DNA of 64,000 nt from Dictyobacter aurantiacus (GCF_003967515.1 NZ_BIFQ01000001.1:3162001-3226000); one strand, 5' to 3'. Numbered from the stretch's first letter, positions 17,952 through 26,869 are shown. Notes: a model not told the origin generated them from the sequence alone. Translations and numbers: made by a program.

Positions 17952-18650
17952 TTGAAGATCATGGTGGCGGATGACGACCGCGACATGGTAGATATGCTCA
18001 GCTACTGGCTCAAGGGTCATGGGTATGATGTTGTGCGAGCCTTTGATGGAGAGCAGGCCATCAAACGCTGGAGGGAAACGTTACCGGACCTGGTAATTTT
18101 AGACATCCAGATGCCCAAGCTTGATGGCTTTGAAGTCTGTCGCCAGATGCGCACAGAAACCAATTCCATGGTAATGATCCTGACAGCGCATGACCGTGAG
18201 GATGATGAAGTGCGGGGGTTGGAGATGGGGGCGGACGACTACTTGCGTAAGCCTTTCAGTCCACGCCAGTTGCTGGCACGCATCAAGGCTGTCATGCGGC
18301 GGGCGTCTAACACACGTGGTCCCGCCGGCTCATCGGCGATCACCGTAGGGCCTGTGACGCTAGATGCGATGCGGCATGAAGTTACTCGTGACGGCACCAA
18401 AGTGCGCCTGACACCTACAGAGAGCCGCCTATTGCACTTATTGATCTCGCACACAGGCCAGGTACTCACTACTGATATGATCATTGAGCGCGTATGGGGA
18501 TACGACGAGGCTGGTGACTCTGGCCTGGTCAAGACGCACATCCGGCACTTACGCCAGAAGGTTGAGCCTGATCCCAACTCGCCTCAATACATCATGACTG
18601 TACCTGGTGTTGGTTATACCTTTACCGCTCCTATCTCGATTGAGTCATAG
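17952..18650 (+). CDS. OmpR/PhoB-family response regulator (orphan)
   Basis: 232 residues. The receiver domain has the acidic pair D8/D9, phosphoacceptor D51 (LVILDIQMPKLDGF), T78 (ILTAHD) and K100 (YLRKPFSP). The C-terminal winged helix has the RLTPTESRLLHLL and VKTHIRHLRQKVEPDP signatures. The start is the TTG at 17952, five bases after AGGAGG; the next ATG would remove the first strand of the receiver domain. No histidine kinase gene is adjacent, so its partner must be elsewhere. Targets unknown. Confidence 0.93.
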   Translation: MKIMVADDDRDMVDMLSYWLKGHGYDVVRAFDGEQAIKRWRETLPDLVILDIQMPKLDGFEVCRQMRTETNSMVMILTAHDREDDEVRGLEMGADDYLRKPFSPRQLLARIKAVMRRASNTRGPAGSSAITVGPVTLDAMRHEVTRDGTKVRLTPTESRLLHLLISHTGQVLTTDMIIERVWGYDEAGDSGLVKTHIRHLRQKVEPDPNSPQYIMTVPGVGYTFTAPISIES

Positions 18651-18932
18651 AGAGCTTTTCCCGCACAATTTAGAGAGCACTCCCCTGGCAGCAGGGAAGT
18701 TCAAATCGCATGCTAACGCTTGCAGCGGGTTTTTCTGATCGCCTTTCTAGCAAGCGACCAGTTATGTAGAGGAACTTAACCATTACCAGCGCATTTTAAC
18801 CATACCATAACAGAATAGCTACATCTTTCACGGAAAAAAGCGCCTATACTTGCATTAAGCAGTAACTTCTTGTATCTATATGTGCAAATGCAATGGTTAA
18901 AATACAGGCTTTCTGGTTGTGCCAGGAAGAGA

Positions 18933-19958
18933 ATGAATGTGGACGGCAGAATGACGCAGAAGAAAAAAGCTATTCCGCATCAAGCATCGAATATCGCGCA
19001 GATTTCCTCTCGATTAAAGCGGCGTATCGATCCGATTATGGAAACCTGTGAGATATGTACATGCCTCGTCTTTGACAATGTCTGTCCGATGGGCAGCCTG
19101 CCAATGGAAGGTGAGCGGGATAAAAATCAATGCATACCTGTTTCGGTTGAATTAAGCAATAAAGTTCGGGTCGCATTGAAGGACTTTTTACCTGCGCAAT
19201 TTCCAATCAGCGTACTCTTACTACATGTAGTACAACGGGAATCACCCCCGCTAGCGCCTCAATCCGAGGCGTTATATCGACGCAAATGGTACCATGTTGC
19301 GCCTCATCTGCTAAACCAGGTGTTGACCCATGTGCGCCGCGCCCTGCGCATTGATGACAAATTGTTCATTTACGACACCTCGGGGGGAGCGATTATTTTC
19401 CCGGATGTAGACGCAGTTGGAAGACAAAAGATACTGGAACGCATTTATCAGAGTGTCTGCTTAATGCAGGCCGAAACAACTGATCCACCGCTGACCAGAG
19501 AGACGACCATCGCTCTGGGGGGTGTCACCTATCCGCCTCGGTCAGTTGTGTCATTTGAGCAGTTCTATTATCAGCTCGGCGAAGCGCCACACACGTTGAC
19601 CTTGCGGCCGATTATCAGTGCTCACACGCGTGGGGTCAGGTCCATGCCTGTAGTTGAGTTATCGCCCATCTATACCGCGTACACCCAGCAAGAAGAGACT
19701 GGCAAAGCGGCGGGAATACCATACATGGAATTACCGCGTGTTCTGCCAGAGCGTGTAGCACAACTGATACCACATTCTGTCGCCTATGAGCTGGGATGTG
19801 TGCCAGTTGGTCGTGAGCAACAGCAATTGACTGTGGCGATGCGCAGGCCGACCGACGAGATCGCGATTGCGCGCCTGAGGGAACTGACCGGTTGCTCAAT
19901 TTTTCCTGTGGCCTGCAACGAGCAAGAACTCAACAATCTATTGAATGCCGGCTGGTAA
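18933..19958 (+). CDS. Degenerate GGDEF-like protein with C-terminal MshEN/T2SSE_N domain
   Basis: 341 residues. After a basic start and two Cys pairs (METCEICTCL, NVCPM), the middle (about residues 75-230) has the length and strand pattern of a GGDEF domain: VRRALRIDDKLFIYDTSGGAIIFPDVD then RETTIALGGVTYPP. The GGDEF motif itself is missing, so cyclase activity is not expected. The last ~75 residues (IPYMELPRVLPERVAQLIPHS...CVPVGREQQQLTVAMRRP) match the N-terminal domain of type II secretion ATPases (T2SSE_N/MshEN), a fold that can bind cyclic di-GMP. No ATPase domain follows. ATG 18933 is preceded by AGGAAG; a TTG further upstream lacks a site. Domain reading is by eye. Confidence 0.65.
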   Translation: MNVDGRMTQKKKAIPHQASNIAQISSRLKRRIDPIMETCEICTCLVFDNVCPMGSLPMEGERDKNQCIPVSVELSNKVRVALKDFLPAQFPISVLLLHVVQRESPPLAPQSEALYRRKWYHVAPHLLNQVLTHVRRALRIDDKLFIYDTSGGAIIFPDVDAVGRQKILERIYQSVCLMQAETTDPPLTRETTIALGGVTYPPRSVVSFEQFYYQLGEAPHTLTLRPIISAHTRGVRSMPVVELSPIYTAYTQQEETGKAAGIPYMELPRVLPERVAQLIPHSVAYELGCVPVGREQQQLTVAMRRPTDEIAIARLRELTGCSIFPVACNEQELNNLLNAGW

Positions 19959-20289
19959 AAAAACCTTAACGGGGTCCCAAAAAGAAAGGAGAAAACTTTA
20001 AAACAAGGCGGGGCAGGATGAAACGCAACGAGACTTTATGTTATGATTATAGAGTACAAAGAAGACAGCTAAGTCCAGTGCCTTTTAGATGGGTAGGTAA
20101 TGAAGATCGAACCAGGCTGAGAATAAAATTAACCAGATCGCAACTATTCCTTAACAGGAAAACGCATCAACATTGGTTACTATAACATGCAATGAGACAA
20201 TAACAGTATCATTCATAATGTTCTCAGCGCTACATCGTTAGTGTCAAGTGCACTTATTTATTTAGTTTATTTTTCCAAGGAGAGGATAC
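19959..20289. other. AT-rich intergenic region
   Basis: 331 bases with no gene. It must contain the promoter of the small HTH gene; no clear hairpin or operator was found. Confidence 0.4.
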
Positions 20290-20505
20290 ATGGTCGTACA
20301 GATGCTTCAAGAAGATGTTCTGCTGACGTTCAAAGAAGCAATGAGCTACCTGCGTGTTAGCCGCTCAACACTTTATCGCCTCATGTGGTCGGGGCAACTT
20401 ACCGGGCACAAGGTTGGAAGCACATGGCGCTTCTACCGTGAAGATCTCCGCGCCTGTGTCGGACGTGAGGTGCCGATGGGGACGGTATCAAATTCTGTAA
20501 ATTAA
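20290..20505 (+). CDS. Excisionase/BldC-type small helix-turn-helix protein
   Basis: 71 residues with a MerR-like HTH_17 fold: LLTFKEAMSYLRVSRSTLYRLMWSGQL then HKVGSTWRFYREDL. Such proteins bind DNA as excisionases or as small developmental regulators of the BldC type. ATG 20290 follows CAAGGAGAGG. No integrase or phage gene lies nearby, so a host regulator is more likely than an excisionase. The IS4-family element begins 79 bases downstream. Confidence 0.85.
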   Translation: MVVQMLQEDVLLTFKEAMSYLRVSRSTLYRLMWSGQLTGHKVGSTWRFYREDLRACVGREVPMGTVSNSVN

Positions 20506-20630
20506 TTATTTATCTCTCCATTTTTTTAATACGCTATATATCAGAAATTACCTATCGCGATCATTGAGAGATTTGAAAAAATGGAATCATAAACATGAGA
20601 CATCCCAAATTTTAGGGATGAACTTGTGAA

Positions 20631-20675
20631 AGAAGCGAGCAGTTCTCCATTTTTGAAGGAGAACTGCTCGCTTCT
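20631..20675 (-). terminator. Hairpin inside the IS4 element
   Basis: An 18-bp perfect stem (20631-20648 with 20658-20675) near the element's left end, downstream of the transposase. It probably blocks transcription across the element end. Confidence 0.65.
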
Positions 20676-20951
20676 CTTCTCTTGCAGAACAACGTGCTTT
20701 CCCCGTTTGGCTCGCTGAAAAGCACCACTGTGCCAAAAAACGGAAAAAGAGAAAGGAGCTGGTCAACCGACTTTCCACTCCCACAGCATCCCAGCGGCTT
20801 CCACAGGGCCTAGGGGTATGCTCTTTTCGCACGCATTCGCATCCTCTGTTGGCAAGACGTGTTGTACCCGATGAACACCGGACACACGCCCACATGGTCA
20901 GCCGATGCCGACCAGAGCGTCTCTCGTCACGTGGGGAACCTCCACACCGCC

Positions 20952-22358
20952 TCAGAGCATAATGATCTGGACGCGAGGCTGGGGCCGGGGCCGGCCAGCT
21001 ACCTCCTCCCAGCGCGCAGGGATCCGTTGCCACAACCGACTCAAGGCCAGGCGCAGCCGTGCAAACGGCTGGTGTGCTTGCCGGGCATGACGGCCTGTGC
21101 GATGACAGTAGTGCCGCAACAGCCAGCGGCGTAAGAGTTCGTAAAACGGCGCCAGCAGGCTCAGCAGAAAGGCGTAGGCCAGCGCCGCCAACAGCAGCAG
21201 TTTTTCTCGCGTCTCCCACTCCCAGAGCCGCGGGCTTTGGAAGCCCAATTCGCTCTTGTTTTCTTTCCAGGTCAGTTCGATCTGCCAGCGACGCGCATAG
21301 GCAAACATAATCCGCCAGGCATCTTCCGCGGTGGTGATGGACTCGGCGGTGAGCAGATACCAGGGCAAGCCACCTTTGCGCCGGGCCACGACCAACCACA
21401 ACGGCTGCTCAGGATGGTCGGGATGCCTCACCGCACAAGCGAGAACACTGCCCATGACCCACTGGTGACGACGGCAATCCCACACCCAGCGTTCTTGCCA
21501 TCCTCGTTTGCCGCGGGTGATTTTCCAGGCTGCACGTCGCTGACCCTGGGCATCCACGAGCTGGTAATCTTTTTTCCAGCGCAGCACAAAGCGCAACGAG
21601 AACGCCAGCAACAGACCCAGCCAGAAACTGCTGGCGAAGCCTTGATCAAAGACATGCATCACCTCGCGTCCCCAGAGCAGAACGCCTTGCAGTAACAGTT
21701 TGGCTTGTTCATCGCGTTTGAAGGAAGCGCGCGCCCCACGGCTGGTCCACCACCGCATGCTGGCTAGTTCAGGCGGGTCGTCTTGCTGCTCGCTGCCGAC
21801 CAGGACCACGGCCAACCAATGGAGGCCCGGCACAAAGATGGGGCCACGGGGCGGGGTGTAGTAACCTTTCTTGATATGGGTGAGTCGAGCGCCCTTACTC
21901 GAGCGCACCGGGGCAAGGTCGTCCGAGGCGATAGTTTCTGGCTTCTCCCACGCACTCTCATCCCACAGCGCCAGCACATCCCTTCCCATCTGTTTCCACC
22001 TTGTGAGACGTTGGCTGGCTCGATGCCACAGATACGAGCGGATCAGTTCAGCCGACCATTTGCGACAATGCAGCAGCCGAGACAGGCGTTTGGTTCCTGC
22101 CGGAGCTTTGTCGGGCGTCTCGAGATAGCCGCCCATTTCCGAAAGGAGCAAGCCATTGACGCGATCACGGAAGGTCAAGATCACCGCCACGGTCTGCACC
22201 ATCGTGCGCACCAGTCGTTTGTCCATGCGGCTATCGGCTTGCATGAGCAAGGGAGCCAGAAAGTGAGCCAGAGCAGTGTACAATCCCTGCGCCATCTCGG
22301 CAGGGGGATATGCTGGAACTTGTGGCTCCTCAAGCGGTGTGAGATACTGAGATGACAT
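20952..22358 (-). CDS. IS4-family DDE transposase
   Basis: 468 residues. The DDE residues are D133 (LALWDESAWEKP), D238 (MHVFDQGFASSFW) and E361. The last sits in a perfect IS4 signature Y-(2)-R-(3)-E-(6)-K: YARRWQIELTWKENK, with Y354, R357, E361 and K368. ATG 22358 is chosen because AGGAGG lies eight bases upstream. The frame is intact and both terminal repeats are present, so the copy could be mobile. About 365 bases of element sequence after the stop codon carry no gene. Confidence 0.94.
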   Translation of the reverse strand: MSSQYLTPLEEPQVPAYPPAEMAQGLYTALAHFLAPLLMQADSRMDKRLVRTMVQTVAVILTFRDRVNGLLLSEMGGYLETPDKAPAGTKRLSRLLHCRKWSAELIRSYLWHRASQRLTRWKQMGRDVLALWDESAWEKPETIASDDLAPVRSSKGARLTHIKKGYYTPPRGPIFVPGLHWLAVVLVGSEQQDDPPELASMRWWTSRGARASFKRDEQAKLLLQGVLLWGREVMHVFDQGFASSFWLGLLLAFSLRFVLRWKKDYQLVDAQGQRRAAWKITRGKRGWQERWVWDCRRHQWVMGSVLACAVRHPDHPEQPLWLVVARRKGGLPWYLLTAESITTAEDAWRIMFAYARRWQIELTWKENKSELGFQSPRLWEWETREKLLLLAALAYAFLLSLLAPFYELLRRWLLRHYCHRTGRHARQAHQPFARLRLALSRLWQRIPARWEEVAGRPRPQPRVQIIML

Positions 22359-22473
22359 AAACAACACCTCCTGGATTGACTGAATGGTGGTCTGTTTTTC
22401 CTTCAGTCTCGCTCAGGAGGTGTCTTTTTACAAACCCGACCTTAAAATTCGGGATGTCTCATGTTTATGATTG

Positions 22474-23328
22474 TTAGAGCTGATCGTAACTGACGATCTT
22501 CCACTGATTATTAATTAATTTTAATTGTAAGTGGGTAGTATACGATTTTTTCTGGCGGCTGACCATAATATCCATACTCATACTATCCAGGTTGTCGCCA
22601 TTGTAGGAGTTGATCTGTGGTTGAGAGGGTGTATAGCGCAAGACCGGGCCATAGAGCTCATCGCGTTGGGTGGCTTGCGACACAAACTGGTCGCGTGTCA
22701 ATCCTGTGAGGGATCCCTGGGGGCTGAGATAGCTATAGGCCTGAGTATATTGTTTATTTTGCAGAGCGCTATAGTAATCCGTGACGAGTTGAGTACTGCC
22801 AAAGGCCGCGCTGAATGGCTGGCTAATGAGTGAAGAACTGGCCCATGCGCACAGACCACAACTGCCAATCACGATCAGGGCCAGCACCGACAGGAGGATC
22901 CAGAGCCACTTACGCGATTGCCTGGCTGGTGGAGGACTCGCCACAAGCGGTGGTGGCAGCGTACCAGGATAATGATGTCCCTGGGGATAAGCAGGATAGC
23001 CGGGTGGAGGCATATAACCGCCTCCAGGTGCCGGGGTCATCGCTGGAGGATATTGTGCCCCGTACCCGGGTTGAGGTCCCCTATCCAACGGCTCAGGTGG
23101 GCGCGCAGCTGGTTCAGGGATTGGATGAGCTGCTGGAGTAGGTGTAGGAGTCGCCGATTTCGAGAGCTCTCTTTCATAAAACGAAGGTAGAGGAGGATAG
23201 CTCTGCCTCTGGTGCCCCGTGTCATTATTGTTAACGGGCTGGGAAGTGTCTCCCGTATGGTTGCTATTGGCAGACGGCTGACTGAACGGCGGCTGCTTTT
23301 CTTCTGGTGATTGATCGGAACTTTGCAT
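22474..23328 (-). CDS. Membrane-anchored proline-rich protein with extracellular NTF2-like domain
   Basis: 284 residues. The N-terminal ~140 are Pro/Gln/Ser/Tyr-rich and presumably cytoplasmic. One transmembrane helix (KWLWILLSVLALIVIGSCGL) spans about residues 142-162. The C-terminal ~115 residues (VTDYYSALQNKQYTQAYSYLSPQG...LKLINNQWKIVSYDQL) have the layout of DUF4878/NTF2-like extracytoplasmic domains. It lies 12 bases downstream of the HTH-GAF regulator gene on the same strand, so the two are probably co-transcribed. An IS4 element ends two bases from its stop codon, leaving the product intact. Confidence 0.75.
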   Translation of the reverse strand: MQSSDQSPEEKQPPFSQPSANSNHTGDTSQPVNNNDTGHQRQSYPPLPSFYERELSKSATPTPTPAAHPIPEPAARPPEPLDRGPQPGYGAQYPPAMTPAPGGGYMPPPGYPAYPQGHHYPGTLPPPLVASPPPARQSRKWLWILLSVLALIVIGSCGLCAWASSSLISQPFSAAFGSTQLVTDYYSALQNKQYTQAYSYLSPQGSLTGLTRDQFVSQATQRDELYGPVLRYTPSQPQINSYNGDNLDSMSMDIMVSRQKKSYTTHLQLKLINNQWKIVSYDQL

Positions 23329-23340
23329 AATTATCTTACT

Positions 23341-24567
23341 CTATCCAAAGAATCGTGAATAGTCGGATGGAGTAGAGATTTCCGGGACTGCTTTTTGCTG
23401 TTCTACGAATTTATGGGCTTCGTCCTCGAACTCTAATTCCATCTCTCGTTGAATCCAAAACTCGGCCTCACTACGCGAAGTCGAGTGCTGATGGGCGTAC
23501 GCAATGATACGATTGAGATATGTACGAGTGATAGCTTCCCGTTGCCAGCGCAATGGCGGCATTGGCCTGAGATGTAAAAGCGCTGACGGAAAGAATTCGC
23601 GATCGCACAGCGCCACCCCCATCAGTAAGGCATATTCCGCGACTGCTTGGCAAGCAGTAGTATCTTTGAAGAAGTCCGGGTGGGTGCTGGAAACGATCAG
23701 CACACCTGCGAGCAAGCCTCCACGCAGGACCGGAACGGCGCAGGCGCTTCTTTCATATTCATCAATCTCAACCAGGGCGCGATTATTATCAGTATCATTC
23801 CATATTTGGATGCGCTGCAGAACGGCGGCTGCCCCCGCCAGAGTAGTACTACCCAGATAGGCTTTGCTATCGACTGTATCGGGCCAGGGGGCATGACCAC
23901 GCATTTTCACTTCCCGTAAAGAATGAATGCCATCTTGATGCGCTGGCATCAACTTTGCGTACGTAACAGCCAATCCAAGGTGATTTGCATCCAGGTGCTC
24001 TAATATATCCTCAAACACAACTTCAGAGATCTGCCAGAAGCGTGTTTCATCATCCTGGCTGTTCGTCATAAGCTCCAACACATGCTGATAGATATCCTTA
24101 TCGATCTCCCTGACCGTGGGGGGAGGATTGCCCAGGACGTCACCAAATGTCTGTTCAATGGCTGCGATCAACTGGGTGCGATGTTCCGGCAGTACTTCAG
24201 GCAAACGTTTTAAATGGATAATGCGAGGTTCAGAGGTGCCATTCATCCAACGATAGACGGTATTTTCCGCTACCGCCAGTTCTCTAGCTACACGCGATAG
24301 CTCCATACGATCGCGATACATAATAGTATGTAATAATGAGCTAAAAGGAGTAACTGAATCATCAATATTTTGTATTGTCTGATCTTGAAGCACCTGTGGA
24401 CTGGCCGCAGACTCCTTGATTACCGTCCGGGTCGACCGGGTGGATGGCGTATGCTTCTGGCGTTGTCCTCCAGTGTGGGCAGTGGTTTCTGCGGCCACTT
24501 TACGCGCCCCCGGTGGACGGCCACGCTTCTTTTTTTGTGTTTCATCAGGGACCGACCTGTTACCCAT
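23341..24567 (-). CDS. AT-hook / HTH / GAF transcriptional regulator
   Basis: 408 residues. The N-terminus carries an AT-hook-like stretch (KKKRGRPPGARK). An XRE-like helix-turn-helix follows (SRVARELAVAENTVYRWMNGTSEPR), then a GAF-type domain (about residues 190-330, ending AVPVLRGGLLAGVLIVSST) and a helical tail. It is a full-length paralogue of the protein at 6039-7040, which lacks the AT-hook extension. ATG 24567 is chosen for ATAAGGAAAC upstream; an earlier in-frame ATG has no site. It heads a probable two-gene operon with the membrane protein at 22474-23328. The effector ligand is unknown. Confidence 0.8.
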   Translation of the reverse strand: MGNRSVPDETQKKKRGRPPGARKVAAETTAHTGGQRQKHTPSTRSTRTVIKESAASPQVLQDQTIQNIDDSVTPFSSLLHTIMYRDRMELSRVARELAVAENTVYRWMNGTSEPRIIHLKRLPEVLPEHRTQLIAAIEQTFGDVLGNPPPTVREIDKDIYQHVLELMTNSQDDETRFWQISEVVFEDILEHLDANHLGLAVTYAKLMPAHQDGIHSLREVKMRGHAPWPDTVDSKAYLGSTTLAGAAAVLQRIQIWNDTDNNRALVEIDEYERSACAVPVLRGGLLAGVLIVSSTHPDFFKDTTACQAVAEYALLMGVALCDREFFPSALLHLRPMPPLRWQREAITRTYLNRIIAYAHQHSTSRSEAEFWIQREMELEFEDEAHKFVEQQKAVPEISTPSDYSRFFG

Positions 24568-24973
24568 GATATGTTTCCTTATATGTATTTTGCAATAGTA
24601 CAATTTTCACGAGCAGCATGATAACTATTATAACATAGATGGTATATAAAATGTTAAATAAACTCGAAAATCTTAATGGGTTATTTATGTAATACTTATG
24701 AACAGTACAATATTTTGCCGCTGTAATCCATATGCGTTCGGATATCTACACTTGAACAGACAAGACCTATCGCCCTTAATGTTTTTTGCATAGTATTAAT
24801 TATTTTTAATGTTTTTAATCTCAAACGTTAATACATTACAATGTTTAAGCGGAAGTCCTACAATGTCTAACAATATATTGCTTTTTCATAATATAGCATG
24901 TATATTAATGATCATCACGAATAGTGATTAAGCAAATCTAGTACACTTGATGGCTGGAGGGATAAGGCAGAAG
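24568..24973. other. AT-rich divergent intergenic region
   Basis: 406 bases of very AT-rich DNA between the regulator and a methyltransferase. TTAATGTTTTT-like and TACAATGT-like strings occur twice each (24775-24865) and could be operators for the divergent regulator. No gene. Confidence 0.4.
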
Positions 24974-25903
24974 ATGGCGGTTAACAATGTTGTGCATGTT
25001 AATGAATGTGGTCTTCCACTAAACGCGATCGCGTGGTTAGTGAAGCACCATCAGAGTAAGATCCACGAGCGCACCCAGATGATTCGAGACTTGCAACTTG
25101 AAAAAGGGAGCTTTGTCATCGATGCTGGATGTGGGCCGGGATTATGGACCCCTCTCCTTGCCGAGGTGATTGGGGCCAGGGGGAAAATTTTAGGTATTGA
25201 TATTTCGACTGAGGCACTGGTAACTGCCCAGAGGAGAAGTCATCATACCTGGTATCGCCAACAAGTTCAGTATAAGCGTGCGACCTTAGAGCAATTGCCG
25301 GTTGAACCGGGGACGGCGGATGTTATTTTTAGCGCCAATGTCAGCCAGTACTTACCTGATCCGGTAGCGACGTTTGCCGCCATGGGCCCATATTTAAAGC
25401 AAAATGGGCGTATTGTGATTAAGGATATTGATTTTGGCACCATGAAATTTCATTCTATTGATCCTTTTCTGCAGCAACGAGTCTTTCAGGCGCGACAATT
25501 GTGGGAGAGTGAACGCGTAGATCATGGATATGCGTACGAAGATAGCTGGGTTGGCTCAAAGCTCGCGCAGTATCTGGAAGCGGCTGGCTATAAAGATGTC
25601 CAGGAGAGCGCCTATCGTATTGTACGGCAGCATGTATTGCCCACGAATTTCCGTTTCTACCTGCAGGGGATCGCGGAGTGGTTTGTGTGTGAGGGGGCTC
25701 CATATCTGTCGCCTGACGACGTAACAGACTGGCTACAATGTTTTACAGATGATGAATGCAACGTACTGGACCAGCCTGAATTTGCCAGTGAGGAGACGGA
25801 GTACGTCGTCGCTGGCCGTTGGGATGGAGTGGTATCACGCTTTTATGCCGACATGCATATTGATATTGCACACAGAGAGCCACTTCTGATAATCAATGAT
25901 TAG
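24974..25903 (+). CDS. Class I SAM-dependent methyltransferase
   Basis: 309 residues. Motif I of the Rossmann methyltransferase fold is VIDAGCGPGLWTPLLAE near residue 49, followed by the acidic motif II (ILGIDIS) and the later TADVIFSANVSQYLPDP and GRIVIKDIDFG. It resembles UbiE/Methyltransf_11-type small-molecule methyltransferases. The substrate is unknown. ATG 24974 has AAGG six bases upstream, while the earlier ATG at 24950 has none. Single gene. Confidence 0.85.
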   Translation: MAVNNVVHVNECGLPLNAIAWLVKHHQSKIHERTQMIRDLQLEKGSFVIDAGCGPGLWTPLLAEVIGARGKILGIDISTEALVTAQRRSHHTWYRQQVQYKRATLEQLPVEPGTADVIFSANVSQYLPDPVATFAAMGPYLKQNGRIVIKDIDFGTMKFHSIDPFLQQRVFQARQLWESERVDHGYAYEDSWVGSKLAQYLEAAGYKDVQESAYRIVRQHVLPTNFRFYLQGIAEWFVCEGAPYLSPDDVTDWLQCFTDDECNVLDQPEFASEETEYVVAGRWDGVVSRFYADMHIDIAHREPLLIIND

Positions 25904-25937
25904 TACAGCTGGCGTAGAGCCTAAATGAATGATGTTG

Positions 25938-26009
25938 AGAAAGTGCCAGGCAATGCTTCCGATATATCTGGTGTAGCGAGATAATCGGAAGCACTGCCTG
26001 GCACTTTCT
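25938..26009 (+). terminator. 26-bp hairpin after the methyltransferase
   Basis: Arms 25938-25963 and 25984-26009 pair with a single mismatch, followed by GTTTTATAG. A smaller hairpin (GGGCGTCTA...TAGACGCCC) lies at 26062-26085. Confidence 0.65.
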
Positions 26010-26117
26010 GTTTTATAGAGCGCTAAATAAAGCTATCTGACTCACAAATAGGCCAACACGAAGGGCGTCTAAACCAATAGACGCCCTCAATGTTGCGAGA
26101 GGAAATTGGCCAGGAGA

Positions 26118-26173
26118 GATATGGTATGCACGAATCTCTGGCATACTGTCTGACGAGTATGCCAGACCATATC
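26118..26173 (-). terminator. Nested hairpin downstream of the 77-residue ORF
   Basis: The outer stem GATATGGT/ACCATATC encloses CTGGCATACT/AGTATGCCAG. It lies about 50 bases past the stop codon of the minus-strand gene. Confidence 0.5.
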
Positions 26174-26218
26174 ATAAGGAATATATAATAAAAATTTGTG
26201 ATTAAATGTAAGTTGTCC

Positions 26219-26452
26219 TCATGAATGAACGGTATTTAAGCGATCCGCAATCATTGCAATTGCAACATCTCCTACAATAGATTGTAGCTGAGTATGTAAT
26301 TGCCCCATATTTTCCATACGTGCGGTAATAAATTCATGCTGCGACATACCATAAGCCAGACCTGCGAGGCCACGATGTGCTGCTTCGTATTCAGCACTGA
26401 TCTGTGATAGCAGGCGGGCGACTTCGCTGCGTTGTTCGTGTGCTCCTAGCAT
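26219..26452 (-). CDS. Small hypothetical protein
   Basis: 77 residues, mostly helical, with amphipathic pattern (ARLLSQISAEYEAAHRGLAGLAYGMSQHEFITARMENM). ATG 26452 has AAGGAAC at good distance, and an inverted repeat lies about 70-110 bases upstream, both supporting a real gene. I do not recognise the family. No partner gene is adjacent. Confidence 0.6.
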   Translation of the reverse strand: MLGAHEQRSEVARLLSQISAEYEAAHRGLAGLAYGMSQHEFITARMENMGQLHTQLQSIVGDVAIAMIADRLNTVHS

Positions 26453-26521
26453 GATATCCCGTTCCTTCCTAACCCTGAACCCATGGGTAACGTAACTTTA
26501 TGTTGAGCGCCGTACAACAGA

Positions 26522-26560
26522 CTTACGCACGATGTAAATACATTGTACATCGTTTGTAAG
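26522..26560. promoter_or_regulatory. Operator-like inverted repeat
   Basis: CTTAC-GC-ACGATGTA (26522-26536) is mirrored by TACATCGT-TT-GTAAG (26546-26560), giving a two-part dyad with a 9-base spacer, upstream of the small minus-strand gene. It could be a repressor site. Confidence 0.45.
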
Positions 26561-26731
26561 AACAACATTAACAATGCACATCACTAGTATGCATGAAGAT
26601 GTCCTTTCTTGTCTAGTGGTGCAATGCTAATAATTACATAAAATATAACCATCTTTATATAATTTTCACGCTTTGCAGCTTTACAATTACAATGTTACGA
26701 GGTACCATACTACTTCCCAGGCTCAGTAATA

Positions 26732-26869
26732 TCAAATTTTTGTGTAACATATAAATTTCCCGTTACACCCGAATGTGCAAAGAAATGTCGAAGAGTACTT
26801 AGTACTTTTGTAACAGCCAGAAAACGGCTTCACCTGTGTAATCACTAAAGATTTTTGTCCACTGGTCAT
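26732..26869 (-). CDS. Possible lanthipeptide-like precursor (doubtful)
   Basis: 45 codons from ATG 26869. The C-terminal half is rich in Ser, Thr and Cys, and the stretch SSTFLCTFGCNGKF resembles the nisin/epidermin-type ring region (FLCTPGC). Against it, no modification or transport gene is in the window, no class I leader motif is seen, and the nearby AGGAGGAG (26897-26904) is about 27 bases upstream of the ATG, too far to serve it. It may be a relic or chance. Upstream codons continue in frame toward the palindromic repeat. Confidence 0.25.
   Translation of the reverse strand: MTSGQKSLVITQVKPFSGCYKSTKYSSTFLCTFGCNGKFICYTKI

Larger units (their letters stand above)
20585..22472 (-). mobile_element. 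IS4-family insertion sequence, complete (1888 bp)
   Basis: Terminal inverted repeats begin AATCATAAACATGAGACATCCC at both ends (from 20585 inward, and from 22472 inward), continuing with AATTTTA after one mismatch. Between them lie one transposase gene on the minus strand and a strong hairpin near the transposase 3' end. No clear target duplication is visible next to the repeats. The right end abuts the stop codon of the gene at 22474. Confidence 0.93.

Noticed and set aside
18680-18740. Possible tRNA-like T-arm (AGTTCAAATCGC)
   Set aside because: No acceptor or anticodon stem can be formed around it.
20587-21399. 270-codon open frame inside the IS4 element on the same strand as the transposase
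   Set aside because: It overlaps the transposase in another frame and runs into the left terminal repeat.
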